A stretch of DNA of 32,798 nt from Bacteriovoracaceae bacterium (lineage in GTDB: Bacteria; Bdellovibrionota; Bacteriovoracia; Bacteriovoracales; Bacteriovoracaceae): positions 1-32,798 of the forward strand of contig CANHJD010000013.1 of assembly GCA_947461145.1 (NCBI GenBank). Direction: 5' to 3'. The notes under the pieces were generated by a model. The model did no database searches. It worked only from the letters and a program-made list of their open reading frames with translations, and was not told the DNA's origin. Below are positions 23,126 through 30,403 of this stretch, piece after piece. A program made the translations under genes and the position numbers. Position 1 is the first letter of the stretch; every line of letters begins with the position of its first letter.

Positions 23126-25270
23126 TTAAAAACTTGGTGCCGGCACAGCTCCATCGCAAGCTCCTGGAGCATCAGGATCGAAACTCGGTACAGGAGATTG
23201 ATACGGCATGGTGCATCTGCCTTCTTTACACTCTCCGTATTCATTGGTGGTGTAACATTGTTGACGACAGGTTACATTCCCAAGGGCGTCTGTTCCCGTC
23301 TGAACAACAAGACATGTCACAATCGGTACTTTTTGACACCACTCTCTAGCAATACAGAATTCTCCGATAGGTTTACTACATAGAACATTTGGACTCAGGA
23401 GGGTGTTGTGAGGAGAACATTGGCCAGTAGTGTTGTTGCAGCAGAGACTAGAGCACTCCATGTCTGTTGAGCAACCTTCACCAATTTTTCTGTTACCTTG
23501 AATATTAGATGAATCAAAACACTGAGAAACAAGCTTCTCGTCCCAACAACGATTATTAAAACAGCATTCATTTCCACCACAAGATGCATTTGAAGAACAA
23601 GTTTTAAAATTCGTGAAAAGGACATCGTTACCAGAATCTGAATAATGCTGAATTGGTCTCACGAGCTGAAGTTTAACTTCTCTTGAAAGTGCCACAACAT
23701 ACTCGTTTCCATTTGAATCTTTGGCGAGAATTTCCATAGAGCCAGTGACATTACAAGATCCAATATGTTCAAGCTCTGCATTCTTACTATTTGCCCTAGC
23801 ATTTGAACCATCCATCCAAAGAGTTTTATCAGGAGCCGAAAGAGTTGTTGGTTGTCTCACATCATTCCAATTAGAAGAGCTCAAGTGAGAAACTCCAGCA
23901 GAGAGATTGAGTTTTGTTGCAAGAGGGAAAAGATAAGACTGGTAATGAACTTTCGCCACACTACATTTAGGGGTAATAGTTCCCTGATCACAGTAAAGGC
24001 TCGAGCATTCACGATCTGCCGAGCATGTGGAACCATTAACTTTTGGACTGGCACATGAATTGAGATTTGAATCGCAATATACGCTTACGCATTCAGAATC
24101 TTTTGAACAGCTTGCTCCATTTACTTTTGTGCCAGGGACTGTCGACCCATCAAATCCAGGAACGGCAAGTCTAGGACCATTGTAAGGAAGAGAAGACTTA
24201 AATAATCTTTTTTCTCCTACGAGATCTGCAAATTTAAACTGCCACTCAGCTTTATTCACCAGACGATAAGGACCGCGATAATAGTAATTAGACCCATTAA
24301 TCAGCTTTGCTGCCCAATCGGAGTAATTAGTAAGTGAGTTAAAATTAAGATCTATTGAGTCTGTCGTATTCGCCGGATAGGACAACTCACTAAAGATGAA
24401 GGGACCTAGTGGGTTGTCCACCAGAGGTTTCTTCAGTTGTTCAATCATCTTGTCTTGATAATAAGAACTACCGGCTAAGCTTTTCACTTGTGGCAAAGAA
24501 GGCATTATAGGTACAAGGATGTTAGACTGTGTACTTACGATTTCTTTTACTAATCCTTGATCTAAAACTTTTGCATAAGCATATAAACATTCTTCTGAAG
24601 ACTGAGCTCCATCACAAAGACCAACCCCTGTAAAAGTAGGGTCATCCTCTACTCTGAGCCCTCTGCAAAAAAGTCCCGTATCAAGATTCTCCTGAGTCGG
24701 AGAGGAATCATTAGTATATTCATTGTAATCAAATAAATCGTAAGGCAGGCGAACGTTTCTAAAAGGCTCAGAACGCATATCCATGACTAGGACATGAATA
24801 TTGGTTTGAGGGGTGATTCCTGGTGCCTGAGTGACGACTGCAGGAATTGTAATAGGCTCTCGGCCAACACCAAATTTAAATCTCACCTTAATGTGTCTAT
24901 CAGCAAGCGAAGCAATATTAATGCCCGCCAAATATAATTTACCTGCATAATTTTTGGGTAAGGTTAGTTTACGAACATAACTTCCACCACCTGCATAACC
25001 AGTTCCGGAAGAATAATTTGGATTAGTGGAAAGATTTGGTTCAATAAGATGTCGTATCTCTACTTTGGGAGGAATTGATGATGTACCACTTCCTGAGCCA
25101 GAAGTCGTTGCTCCAGCACCGGCTCCTGAACCAGAAGTACTTTCACCATCAGGAACAGAATTGAATTGCTGACGAGTTGAAGCGACATCTGATGGCAAGC
25201 ACCCAGAGATAGCAAATACCATTGCTATAATTATGCAAAAAGATTTCTTCCCTAAAGTCGAATAGACCAT
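23126..25270 (-). CDS. Large Cys-rich lipoprotein with Dickkopf-like repeats
   Basis: 714 residues. The lipoprotein signal is KKSFCIIIAMVFAISGC (lipobox ISGC), so it should be lipid-anchored. A Gly/Ser/Ala-rich linker follows (STSGSGAGAGATTSGSGSG), which would hold the rest away from the membrane. The middle (~90-370) is beta-rich and unassigned. Two adjacent Cys modules (ASCSKDSECVSVYCDSN, STCSADRECSSLYCDQG) are followed, after a ~130-residue spacer, by further modules (SCGGNECCFNNRCWD, GCSTDMECSSLCCNN and a last diverged set). These resemble the Dickkopf N-terminal cysteine-rich pattern 'C..d.eC....CC....C' seen in surface lipoproteins of predatory and myxobacterial relatives. Many disulfides imply an oxidising location. 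Binding or adhesion is plausible but not shown. Confidence 0.88.
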   Translation of the reverse strand: MVYSTLGKKSFCIIIAMVFAISGCLPSDVASTRQQFNSVPDGESTSGSGAGAGATTSGSGSGTSSIPPKVEIRHLIEPNLSTNPNYSSGTGYAGGGSYVRKLTLPKNYAGKLYLAGINIASLADRHIKVRFKFGVGREPITIPAVVTQAPGITPQTNIHVLVMDMRSEPFRNVRLPYDLFDYNEYTNDSSPTQENLDTGLFCRGLRVEDDPTFTGVGLCDGAQSSEECLYAYAKVLDQGLVKEIVSTQSNILVPIMPSLPQVKSLAGSSYYQDKMIEQLKKPLVDNPLGPFIFSELSYPANTTDSIDLNFNSLTNYSDWAAKLINGSNYYYRGPYRLVNKAEWQFKFADLVGEKRLFKSSLPYNGPRLAVPGFDGSTVPGTKVNGASCSKDSECVSVYCDSNLNSCASPKVNGSTCSADRECSSLYCDQGTITPKCSVAKVHYQSYLFPLATKLNLSAGVSHLSSSNWNDVRQPTTLSAPDKTLWMDGSNARANSKNAELEHIGSCNVTGSMEILAKDSNGNEYVVALSREVKLQLVRPIQHYSDSGNDVLFTNFKTCSSNASCGGNECCFNNRCWDEKLVSQCFDSSNIQGNRKIGEGCSTDMECSSLCCNNTTGQCSPHNTLLSPNVLCSKPIGEFCIAREWCQKVPIVTCLVVQTGTDALGNVTCRQQCYTTNEYGECKEGRCTMPYQSPVPSFDPDAPGACDGAVPAPSF

Positions 25271-25442
25271 AATCCTTGATCCTCTCTAGAATTATCGGAT
25301 CATTTTTATTAAAGACTTAAGCTTATTATGGTCTAAAAATTAGATTTCTAAGGACTTACCCCTTACTGCAATTGTTTTTTCAGTAGGTTAAGAAAGTCTG
25401 AGCTAATAGCTCTTTTATTCTGGTGGCCAATATTGCTGGCAA

Positions 25443-26279
25443 TTATTTTAAATTTTCATTTAAAAGCCATGCAAGGCGAACACCTGCCTTAAATAATCTT
25501 TGCTCAATAATTGGCATGAATTTGTAACTATATTCAAACGAAAGCTTAGGTGCTTCATCTGCCGGAGCCTCTTTCTTACAGTAGCTACGAGAAACTGCAG
25601 GGTCTTGAGTTGGAGAGACTTCTAGTGGATAAACGGTGGGAACTATTTCTTTTGATTCTCGGGCCCAGTCAATCACACTTCCCTGAGTAATCGCTTTTAA
25701 ATCTTTGGCAGACTTTCCTGCTGAAATGAAATTCGCAAGTTCAGTGTAACTGAGCTTTGTAAATTCAATCATCCCTTCATCCCATAGAGAATGTAAATTC
25801 ATCGGCCGTCCATGAAACATCACTTTGCAGAGATTCCCACCTTGATCAGATCCAGTGCCTACGTGAAGAGGCATATGTAAATCACCAATCAAATGCACAA
25901 GAAATCTGAGAGCAAAAATCTTCTGCTCTTTAGTTGCTTTTACATCTTTTAAAACAGTAAGTTGCTCATTAATAGATTTGAGAAGTAATCCTGATTCAGC
26001 ATTTTCATTTGATTCACTATGCTCGCTTGCTTCTTGAGGCCAGGTCGTATAATGCCAATGGAATGTGTGCTGATAGGTTTCAGGCTCCGACTTAATTTCA
26101 TCTGGCCAGGTTGCAGCGCGAGCAAGGCTTTCGCCCTTTAAAAGATCATATAGTTTTTTTTGAGTTTTGATTTCAAGATATTTTGTAGCAACTTCGCCAA
26201 CAGTTCTATGCCCAGTATTACCCCAGGCCAAAACGGAACTTGAAGTCACTAACATCAAAAGTGATAAAAAAAGTTTCAC
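25443..26279 (-). CDS. S1/P1-type nuclease, secreted
   Basis: 278 residues from a GTG that overlaps the previous stop by 4 bases (GTGA). The signal peptide MKLFLSLLMLVTSSSVLA leaves a mature N-terminus WGNTGH. In this family the mature N-terminal Trp itself coordinates zinc, so the cleavage site fits precisely. Further zinc-ligand motifs follow in order: QHTFHWHYTTWP, FLVHLIGDLHMPLHVG and NLHSLWDEGMIE. The enzyme degrades single-stranded DNA/RNA and releases 5'-mononucleotides outside the inner membrane. In a predator or scavenger it would supply nucleotides (inference). It follows an asparaginase-like gene in one operon. Confidence 0.95.
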   Translation of the reverse strand: MKLFLSLLMLVTSSSVLAWGNTGHRTVGEVATKYLEIKTQKKLYDLLKGESLARAATWPDEIKSEPETYQHTFHWHYTTWPQEASEHSESNENAESGLLLKSINEQLTVLKDVKATKEQKIFALRFLVHLIGDLHMPLHVGTGSDQGGNLCKVMFHGRPMNLHSLWDEGMIEFTKLSYTELANFISAGKSAKDLKAITQGSVIDWARESKEIVPTVYPLEVSPTQDPAVSRSYCKKEAPADEAPKLSFEYSYKFMPIIEQRLFKAGVRLAWLLNENLK

Positions 26280-26800
26280 GAATCAGTCTCCTCAAAAGTT
26301 CCAAGCTGCTTATTCTTTCTAAAATGAGGAACTGTAAAAAGTTTTCCATGAAAGGTTACATAATAACCAGGCTTCAGGATCCGAGCAGCAAAGATAGCCT
26401 CAATAACATTTTGGGCAGCATCAGAATCATCAAAGCCTAATGGCTTCATAGCTCCCGTGAAAACAACTGGCACACTAATCTCTTTAAAGTTTTCAGCACA
26501 AAACTTGGAGGTCAGATCCATTGTGTCTGTTCCGTGAAGAACAACGATTGGATTTCCAAAACGAGAGTAAGTTTTAATTGAATCTAGAATTGAGGCCCTG
26601 TCCTTATCATCCATATAAAGCGAATCTTTTGCCATGATTTGCTTTACTTGTATTTCTGTATAGGGAAGTCTCAATTTTTGTAAAATTTTGTTTTTAACAA
26701 TTGTATCTTTATTTTGAAGGGACCCCTCAAATTCATCATAGATTTTTTCTATCGTCCCACCTGTCGTGAGAATAAATAAAGGTAAAATTTCATTTGGCAT
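26276..26800 (-). CDS. Stand-alone asparaginase N-terminal-domain protein
   Basis: 174 residues from the ATG at 26800; the track's TTG two codons earlier is less likely because AGGG is better spaced for the ATG. Both Thr-containing active-site motifs of asparaginase/glutaminase are present: LTTGGTIEKIY and VVLHGTDTMDLT. FTGAMKPLGFDDSDAAQNV is also a family block. The whole C-terminal domain (~150 residues) of normal L-asparaginase is missing, yet the gene ends cleanly with a coupled overlap to the nuclease gene. It is more likely a member of the known short 'asparaginase domain-containing' family than a truncation. Full enzymes need the second domain for the oligomeric active site, so hydrolase activity is uncertain. 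No signal peptide. Confidence 0.87.
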   Translation of the reverse strand: MPNEILPLFILTTGGTIEKIYDEFEGSLQNKDTIVKNKILQKLRLPYTEIQVKQIMAKDSLYMDDKDRASILDSIKTYSRFGNPIVVLHGTDTMDLTSKFCAENFKEISVPVVFTGAMKPLGFDDSDAAQNVIEAIFAARILKPGYYVTFHGKLFTVPHFRKNKQLGTFEETDS

Positions 26801-26811
26801 ATTCAATGACC

Positions 26812-26842
26812 CTTGACGCTTTTATATTCGTTACCATATTAC
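26812..26842 (+). promoter_or_regulatory. Heat-shock (sigma32-like) promoter of htpG
   Basis: CTTGACG (26812-26818), 13 bp, then TACCATAT (26832-26839) resembles the sigma32 consensus CTTGAAA-N13-17-CCCCATNT. A housekeeping reading also exists in the same bases: TTGACG, 18 bp, TATTAC. Either predicts a leader of about 50 nt with GGGAGG before the htpG ATG. Regulation by heat is known for htpG elsewhere; here it is inferred. Confidence 0.5.
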
Positions 26843-26901
26843 TATTTGATTATTACGCGAAAAACCAGATGACGCAACGAAACTAGTTAGGGAGGCTTCC
26901 T

Positions 26902-28779
26902 ATGAATACACGTAAAGGTTCGATTTCAGTAAAAACTAATGACATTTTTCCTATTATAAAAAAATGGCTTTACTCGGAGCACGATATTTTCATCCGAGAG
27001 CTCGTTTCTAACGCCTGTGACGCCATCACAAAAAGGGCTACTATCGCCCGTTCCCAAGGATATGAAATTCCAGAAGGGAAAGTTAAAGTCGAAGTGGATA
27101 AGGCGAATAAAACCATCATTATTTCAGATAACGGAATCGGGATGACGGACTCTGAAGTTGAAAAGTATATTGCCCAGCTTGCCTTCTCAGGTGCCGAAGA
27201 ATTCGTGCAAAAAATGAAAGACATGGGCAACACGACAGCAAAAGATGAAATCATTGGAAAATTTGGCCTTGGTTTTTACTCTGCTTTCATGGTTGCTGAA
27301 AAAGTGGAAGTTGAATCTCTTTCAATGACTCCAGGGTCTGTTGCCACAAAATGGACTTGCCTAGGGGACACTGATTATGAATTCAGTGATTCAACGAAGT
27401 CTGAAACTGGTACGACGATTAAACTTTACATCAGTGCAGACTCAGAGGATTTTCTTGACACTTGGAAACTCAAAGAAACACTAACTCATTACTGTGATTT
27501 CATGCCATATCCAGTTGGTGTGCTAGACCTTTCTCAAGCCGATGCGAGCGAGGAGATTATTAATGAAACCACTCCTCTTTGGAAGAAAGACCCTACAGTC
27601 TTAACTGATGAAGACTATAAAGAATTTTACCGCAAAAAATTCCCAATGGATCAAGAACCATTATTCTGGTTGCATTTAAATGTAGACCACCCCTTTACTC
27701 TTCAAGGTGTTCTCTTTTTTCCAAAATTAAACGCAAATAAACCTGTTCAAGAAAACGGAATTAAACTCTACTGCAAACAAGTCTTTGTTTCTGACAGTGT
27801 CAAAAATGTCGTGCCAGATTTCTTGGGACTTCTTAAAGGAGCCATTGACTCTACAGACATCCCATTAAATGTTTCTCGCTCTGCTCTTCAGGGAGATCCA
27901 AACATCAAAAAAATCTCCAACTACATTATTAAGAAAGTTGCTGAATCATTAAAAAAACTATTTAACACAGATCGTGAGCGCTATGAGAAGGCGTGGGAAG
28001 ATATTGGTCTATTTGTTAAATATGGTTGTATGCAAGATACAAAGTTCGATGAAATAATGAGGAAATATGTCCTCTTCAAAAATTCTGATTCGAAACTTGT
28101 GACTCTTGAGGAGTATCAGGCTTCAATACCAGAAACTTACAAAGAGAAGCTCAAAGAAAAATACGTTTACTTCGAAAAAAACCAAAGTGATGAGTCTTTG
28201 CGCAAGCAACTTCTCTCTGAAGGTATTCATGTGATTGAGACTGATCAATATATTGATCCGCACTTCATGCAACATGCAGAAATGAGTAAACAAGGTGAGC
28301 AAAGTTTCAAATTTTCAGCAATTGATTCCGAAATTGAAAATATTTTGGAAACGATGACAACTACAGCTGATGACATTAAGGTCAAAGATTTTTTCAAACA
28401 TGTCTTAGTTGGAGAAAATAAAGACTTAGAAGCAAAACTTGACGTAGATGTAAAAAACCTTAAAAATGCCTCATCCAGTGCCTACTTTAAAGTTGATGAG
28501 AATATGAAGCGTTTTCAGCAAATGACTAAATCAATGGGCAATTCGGCTTTCTCCATGCCAATAAAAAAGACTCTGGTTGTAAATCCTTCTAATACGCTAA
28601 TTAAGAATGCATTAAAGATATGGGAAAAAGGGGAAAAGAAAGAATTGGCCGAAAAAATTTGTCATCATGTTCAAGACTTAGCTTCACTTTCCTCAGAAGG
28701 ACTTTCTTCAGAAGACAAAGAGAAGTTTGTTACCCGAAGTCAGGCCCTTGTTCAGGAGCTCTCTCAATACATCGTTTAA
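26902..28779 (+). CDS. htpG: Chaperone HtpG (bacterial Hsp90)
   Basis: 625 residues, the usual length. The N-terminal GHKL ATPase domain has EHDIFIRELVSNACDAI, the ATP-lid motifs ISDNGIGM and IGKFGLGFYSAFMVA, and TGTTIKLYI. The middle domain carries PLFWLHLNVDHPF and the catalytic-loop block PLNVSRSALQGDP. The C-terminal dimerisation domain ends at LVQELSQYIV without the eukaryotic MEEVD tail. It is an ATP-driven cytosolic dimer that remodels client proteins. GGGAGG lies 6 nt before the ATG and a heat-shock-like promoter lies upstream. A perfect 10-bp terminator follows, shared with the convergent dksA-like gene. Confidence 0.97.
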   Translation: MNTRKGSISVKTNDIFPIIKKWLYSEHDIFIRELVSNACDAITKRATIARSQGYEIPEGKVKVEVDKANKTIIISDNGIGMTDSEVEKYIAQLAFSGAEEFVQKMKDMGNTTAKDEIIGKFGLGFYSAFMVAEKVEVESLSMTPGSVATKWTCLGDTDYEFSDSTKSETGTTIKLYISADSEDFLDTWKLKETLTHYCDFMPYPVGVLDLSQADASEEIINETTPLWKKDPTVLTDEDYKEFYRKKFPMDQEPLFWLHLNVDHPFTLQGVLFFPKLNANKPVQENGIKLYCKQVFVSDSVKNVVPDFLGLLKGAIDSTDIPLNVSRSALQGDPNIKKISNYIIKKVAESLKKLFNTDRERYEKAWEDIGLFVKYGCMQDTKFDEIMRKYVLFKNSDSKLVTLEEYQASIPETYKEKLKEKYVYFEKNQSDESLRKQLLSEGIHVIETDQYIDPHFMQHAEMSKQGEQSFKFSAIDSEIENILETMTTTADDIKVKDFFKHVLVGENKDLEAKLDVDVKNLKNASSSAYFKVDENMKRFQQMTKSMGNSAFSMPIKKTLVVNPSNTLIKNALKIWEKGEKKELAEKICHHVQDLASLSSEGLSSEDKEKFVTRSQALVQELSQYIV

Positions 28780-28788
28780 TTCAAATAT

Positions 28789-28814
28789 GGAAAGCCCGTT
28801 ATAGCGGGCTTTCC
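28789..28814. terminator. Bidirectional terminator between htpG and the dksA-like gene
   Basis: GGAAAGCCCG and CGGGCTTTCC form a perfect 10-bp stem with a TTATAG loop. The A/T bases at the stem ends provide short U-tracts in either direction. It lies between two convergent stop codons. Confidence 0.85.
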
Positions 28815-28822
28815 TTCTATGA

Positions 28823-29299
28823 TTATCCGACTATATCTTGATAATCCATATGACTGACCTGGAAGTCTGAAGTACTCGTTTCATCTTTATTATATCCCTT
28901 GGCAAGCTTATCGATTGGCAACACTCTTCCTACTTTGGAAGAAGCGCGATTTTTATTCACTAATTGATTTTCCTGCTTTTCCTCTGCCTCCTTGCAATGA
29001 ATACAGAGATCTGCAGTTGGCCGCGCCATAAGTCGATTTGTTGTTATTTCAGATCCACAATCCTCGCACTCACCAAACGTTCCCTCTTCAATCTTTTGCA
29101 ATGATTTTTTAACCTTCTTTAAATAAAGAGCACTTCTGGCCTTTAAACGAAAGTCCATTTGATTCGCTTTTTCAGTCGAAACAATATCCACTTCGTCTCC
29201 TTCAAGACCCGCTGGATAAAGCTTCCCTTCTGAAACTTCTTCCTCTGATAAAATCTCGAGAAAGAGATTCTTGAATTTTTCGATTGTTGCCTTTTCCAT
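28823..29299 (-). CDS. dksA: DksA/TraR-family zinc-finger transcription regulator
   Basis: 158 residues from the ATG at 29299, chosen for AAGGAGA 7 nt upstream; the track start at 29347 lies in the structured leader. An N-terminal helix pair forms a coiled coil whose tip keeps the two acidic residues of DksA (DEVD, D35 and D38). The C4 zinc finger is C78-x2-C81 and C99-x2-C102 (GECEDCGSEIT, ADLCIHCKE). A ~50-residue C-terminal extension beyond the zinc finger (NRASSKVGRVLPIDKLAKG) is longer than in E. coli DksA. It should bind the RNA polymerase secondary channel and modulate stringent-type control with ppGpp. The upstream 300 bp carry an elaborate set of inverted repeats that could form its mRNA leader. 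Confidence 0.9.
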   Translation of the reverse strand: MEKATIEKFKNLFLEILSEEEVSEGKLYPAGLEGDEVDIVSTEKANQMDFRLKARSALYLKKVKKSLQKIEEGTFGECEDCGSEITTNRLMARPTADLCIHCKEAEEKQENQLVNKNRASSKVGRVLPIDKLAKGYNKDETSTSDFQVSHMDYQDIVG

Positions 29300-29474
29300 A
29301 CAGCTCTCCTTAATTATTTTTTCTTCCCTAAAGTTACCCGGTCTCAATCCTTGATACCGGAAGCCAATCCTTGGCGAGATATAAAGGTGACATCCTGTTG
29401 TCTATTGCGATCACTCATCCTTGAGTGACCCCTTACATCTCTTGCGAAACCCATTGAGCATGAATCGTGCCAAG

Positions 29475-29516
29475 TCACCTTCCATTCCTTTTTAAGCAGT
29501 TACGGTTGCTTCCCAT
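29475..29516 (-). CDS. Possible 13-codon leader peptide ORF inside the structured region
   Basis: The minus strand has AAGGAG 5 nt before an ATG that opens MGSNRNCLKRNGR and then TGA. The ribosome site lies in the loop, and the start codon in the 3' arm, of the CATAAC/GTTATG hairpin. The stop lies in the GGTGAC strand of the 8-bp closing stem. This geometry is that of a translated leader controlling RNA folding, but the ORF is so short that chance is a real alternative. Confidence 0.25.
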   Translation of the reverse strand: MGSNRNCLKRNGR

Positions 29517-29540
29517 AACATCTCCTTACAGTTATGAGGG

Positions 29541-29612
29541 GCAGTTTGGCCGGGCCGGAGCCGAAGGGGCCCCAGCAAGGTGTCAGTTGGACCAACCCGG
29601 CCAGCAAACTGC
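29541..29612. repeat. GC-rich 72-nt hairpin
   Basis: GCAGTTT-GGCCGGG (29541-29554) pairs perfectly with CCCGGCC-AGC-AAACTGC (29596-29612), a 14-bp stem with one 3-nt bulge. A second small hairpin lies inside (GGAGCC region; on the minus strand GGGGCC/GGCTCC with a CCTTC loop). It is far richer in GC than any neighbouring sequence, the usual mark of a structured RNA in an AT-rich genome. Confidence 0.85.
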
Positions 29613-29628
29613 GTGTAAATGATTGTAA

Positions 29629-29660
29629 ATTCTACTATGGCCCCTAGAGTCAGAAGTCAA
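29629..29660 (-). promoter_or_regulatory. Possible promoter for the structured RNA / dksA leader
   Basis: On the minus strand TTGACT (29660-29655, 5 of 6) is followed by TAGTAG after 17 bp (29637-29632), or by the better TAGAAT after 20 bp (29634-29629). Transcription would begin just before the GC-rich hairpin and run towards dksA. The -10 choice is ambiguous. Confidence 0.35.
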
Positions 29661-29703
29661 ACTAAGCTAAAAACACTCAAATATTTTTTAGAGGAAATAA
29701 TCT

Positions 29704-30318
29704 ATGAAAAAGGTTTTATTAATCGTGAGTGCTGTAATTTCTTTGAGTTCATTTGCTCAGGAAAGAGTACTCCTGAATGCTGAAAATATTGAAGTAAATG
29801 CTCCTGAAGCCATCTTAGTTCGTACCTCAGAAACTCCTCGAGTCGTAAAGATCACCTTTAATGTTCCAATGAGTAAATCAATCTGTGAAGCTTATAGCAC
29901 ACGTTATGTTTTTGTGACTTCTGGATACCAGTGTGGCTACGATCGAAGAATGACTGGTTATACAACTAGAACGATCTGCACTCGCATGAACCCACAAAAT
30001 GGACAGTGCTTGAGAACAGAGACTCAGCGAGTTCCAGTAATATCTAATTATCCGAGAACCTGTCAGGTTCCAGAGACGTACTGCTCATCTTATGGAACTT
30101 TGACGAACCTTGAATCTGACAAAGTCAAAATCAAATTTAAAAATCTACCTGCTCTTGGCGCTACGGAAGAGGACTCATTTCTAGTGAAGGCAAAACAGAA
30201 GCGTTATGATGGAGTCAACGTCGTATACGAAATCACTCCACAGCAAACTGTGACAGATTATATCGTTTCATCCAGAGGACTTTTAGGATTTGATAGTTTT
30301 ATTGTTAGTGAGAAATAA
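29704..30318 (+). CDS. Secreted six-cysteine protein of unknown function
   Basis: 204 residues with GAGGAAA 7 nt upstream. The signal peptide MKKVLLIVSAVISLSSFAQ predicts cleavage after SFA and export to the periplasm or beyond. The mature protein is beta-rich. It carries six cysteines grouped in the middle third (SICEAY, YQCGYD, TICTRM, GQCLRT, RTCQVP, TYCSSY), enough for three disulfides, and many Tyr/Arg/Thr residues there. The flanks (VVKITFNVPMS, KVKIKFKNLPALG) look like strands of one beta sandwich, with the Cys-rich part as an inserted loop. No family recognised. A perfect palindromic terminator follows. Confidence 0.85.
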   Translation: MKKVLLIVSAVISLSSFAQERVLLNAENIEVNAPEAILVRTSETPRVVKITFNVPMSKSICEAYSTRYVFVTSGYQCGYDRRMTGYTTRTICTRMNPQNGQCLRTETQRVPVISNYPRTCQVPETYCSSYGTLTNLESDKVKIKFKNLPALGATEEDSFLVKAKQKRYDGVNVVYEITPQQTVTDYIVSSRGLLGFDSFIVSEK

Positions 30319-30367
30319 AAAATATCTACAGCGTGGCTGAGCCTGTTTTATAAGAAAATTATATAAT

Positions 30368-30399
30368 AAAAAAAGCCCAGTTTAAACTGGGCTTTTTTT
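30368..30399. terminator. Perfect palindromic bidirectional terminator
   Basis: AAAAAAAGCCCAGTTT is followed directly by its exact reverse complement, giving a GC-core stem flanked by A7 and T7. It terminates both the six-Cys gene (plus) and the convergent small secreted gene (minus). Confidence 0.95.
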
Positions 30400-30403
30400 A
30401 TTA

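Larger units (their letters stand above)
29338..29612 (-). ncRNA. Candidate structured RNA or dksA leader, family not recognised
   Basis: This gene-free stretch holds a chain of inverted repeats: CCGGT/ACCGG (29338-29360), GCCAA/TTGGC with a 3-nt loop (29363-29375), an 8-bp closing stem AAGGTGAC/GTCACCTT (29384-29391 with 29474-29481), an inner hairpin TCACTC/GAGTGA (29411-29428), AAGCA/TGCTT (29494-29511), CATAAC/GTTATG (29514-29536) and the GC-rich 72-nt hairpin (29541-29612). Two stems keep a G-U pair only on the minus strand (A-C on plus), one the reverse, so the minus strand is favoured slightly. The minus-strand product could be a free ncRNA or a ~320-nt leader of dksA. I found no match to tmRNA, SRP RNA, RNase P or a riboswitch class I know. 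No terminator-like T-run ends it on either strand. Confidence 0.45.

Noticed and set aside
25400-25419. GAGCT-AAT-AGCTC followed by TTTTATT, a terminator-like hairpin on the plus strand.
   Set aside because: No plus-strand gene ends nearby and the stem is only 5 bp; on the minus strand, where the genes are, there is no T-run.
26970-27254. 94-aa minus-strand ORF inside htpG, and similar shadow ORFs (for example 20439-20681, 12098-12418, 10448-10726).
   Set aside because: All are out-of-frame shadows of strongly recognised genes, with low-complexity composition and no ribosome site.
29441-29462. CTTGCGAAACCCA...GCATG resembles the 5' part of E. coli tmRNA.
   Set aside because: The tmRNA 5' acceptor end, resume ORF and 3' TTCGA/CCA segment are absent on both strands; the match is about a dozen bases and probably chance.
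29555-29580. GCCGAAGGGGC inside the GC-rich hairpin resembles the glycine riboswitch core, and the hairpin loosely recalls SRP RNA.
   Set aside because: The other conserved glycine-aptamer segments (CTCTCAGG and partner) and the SRP GGAA tetraloop with its AGCA loop are missing.
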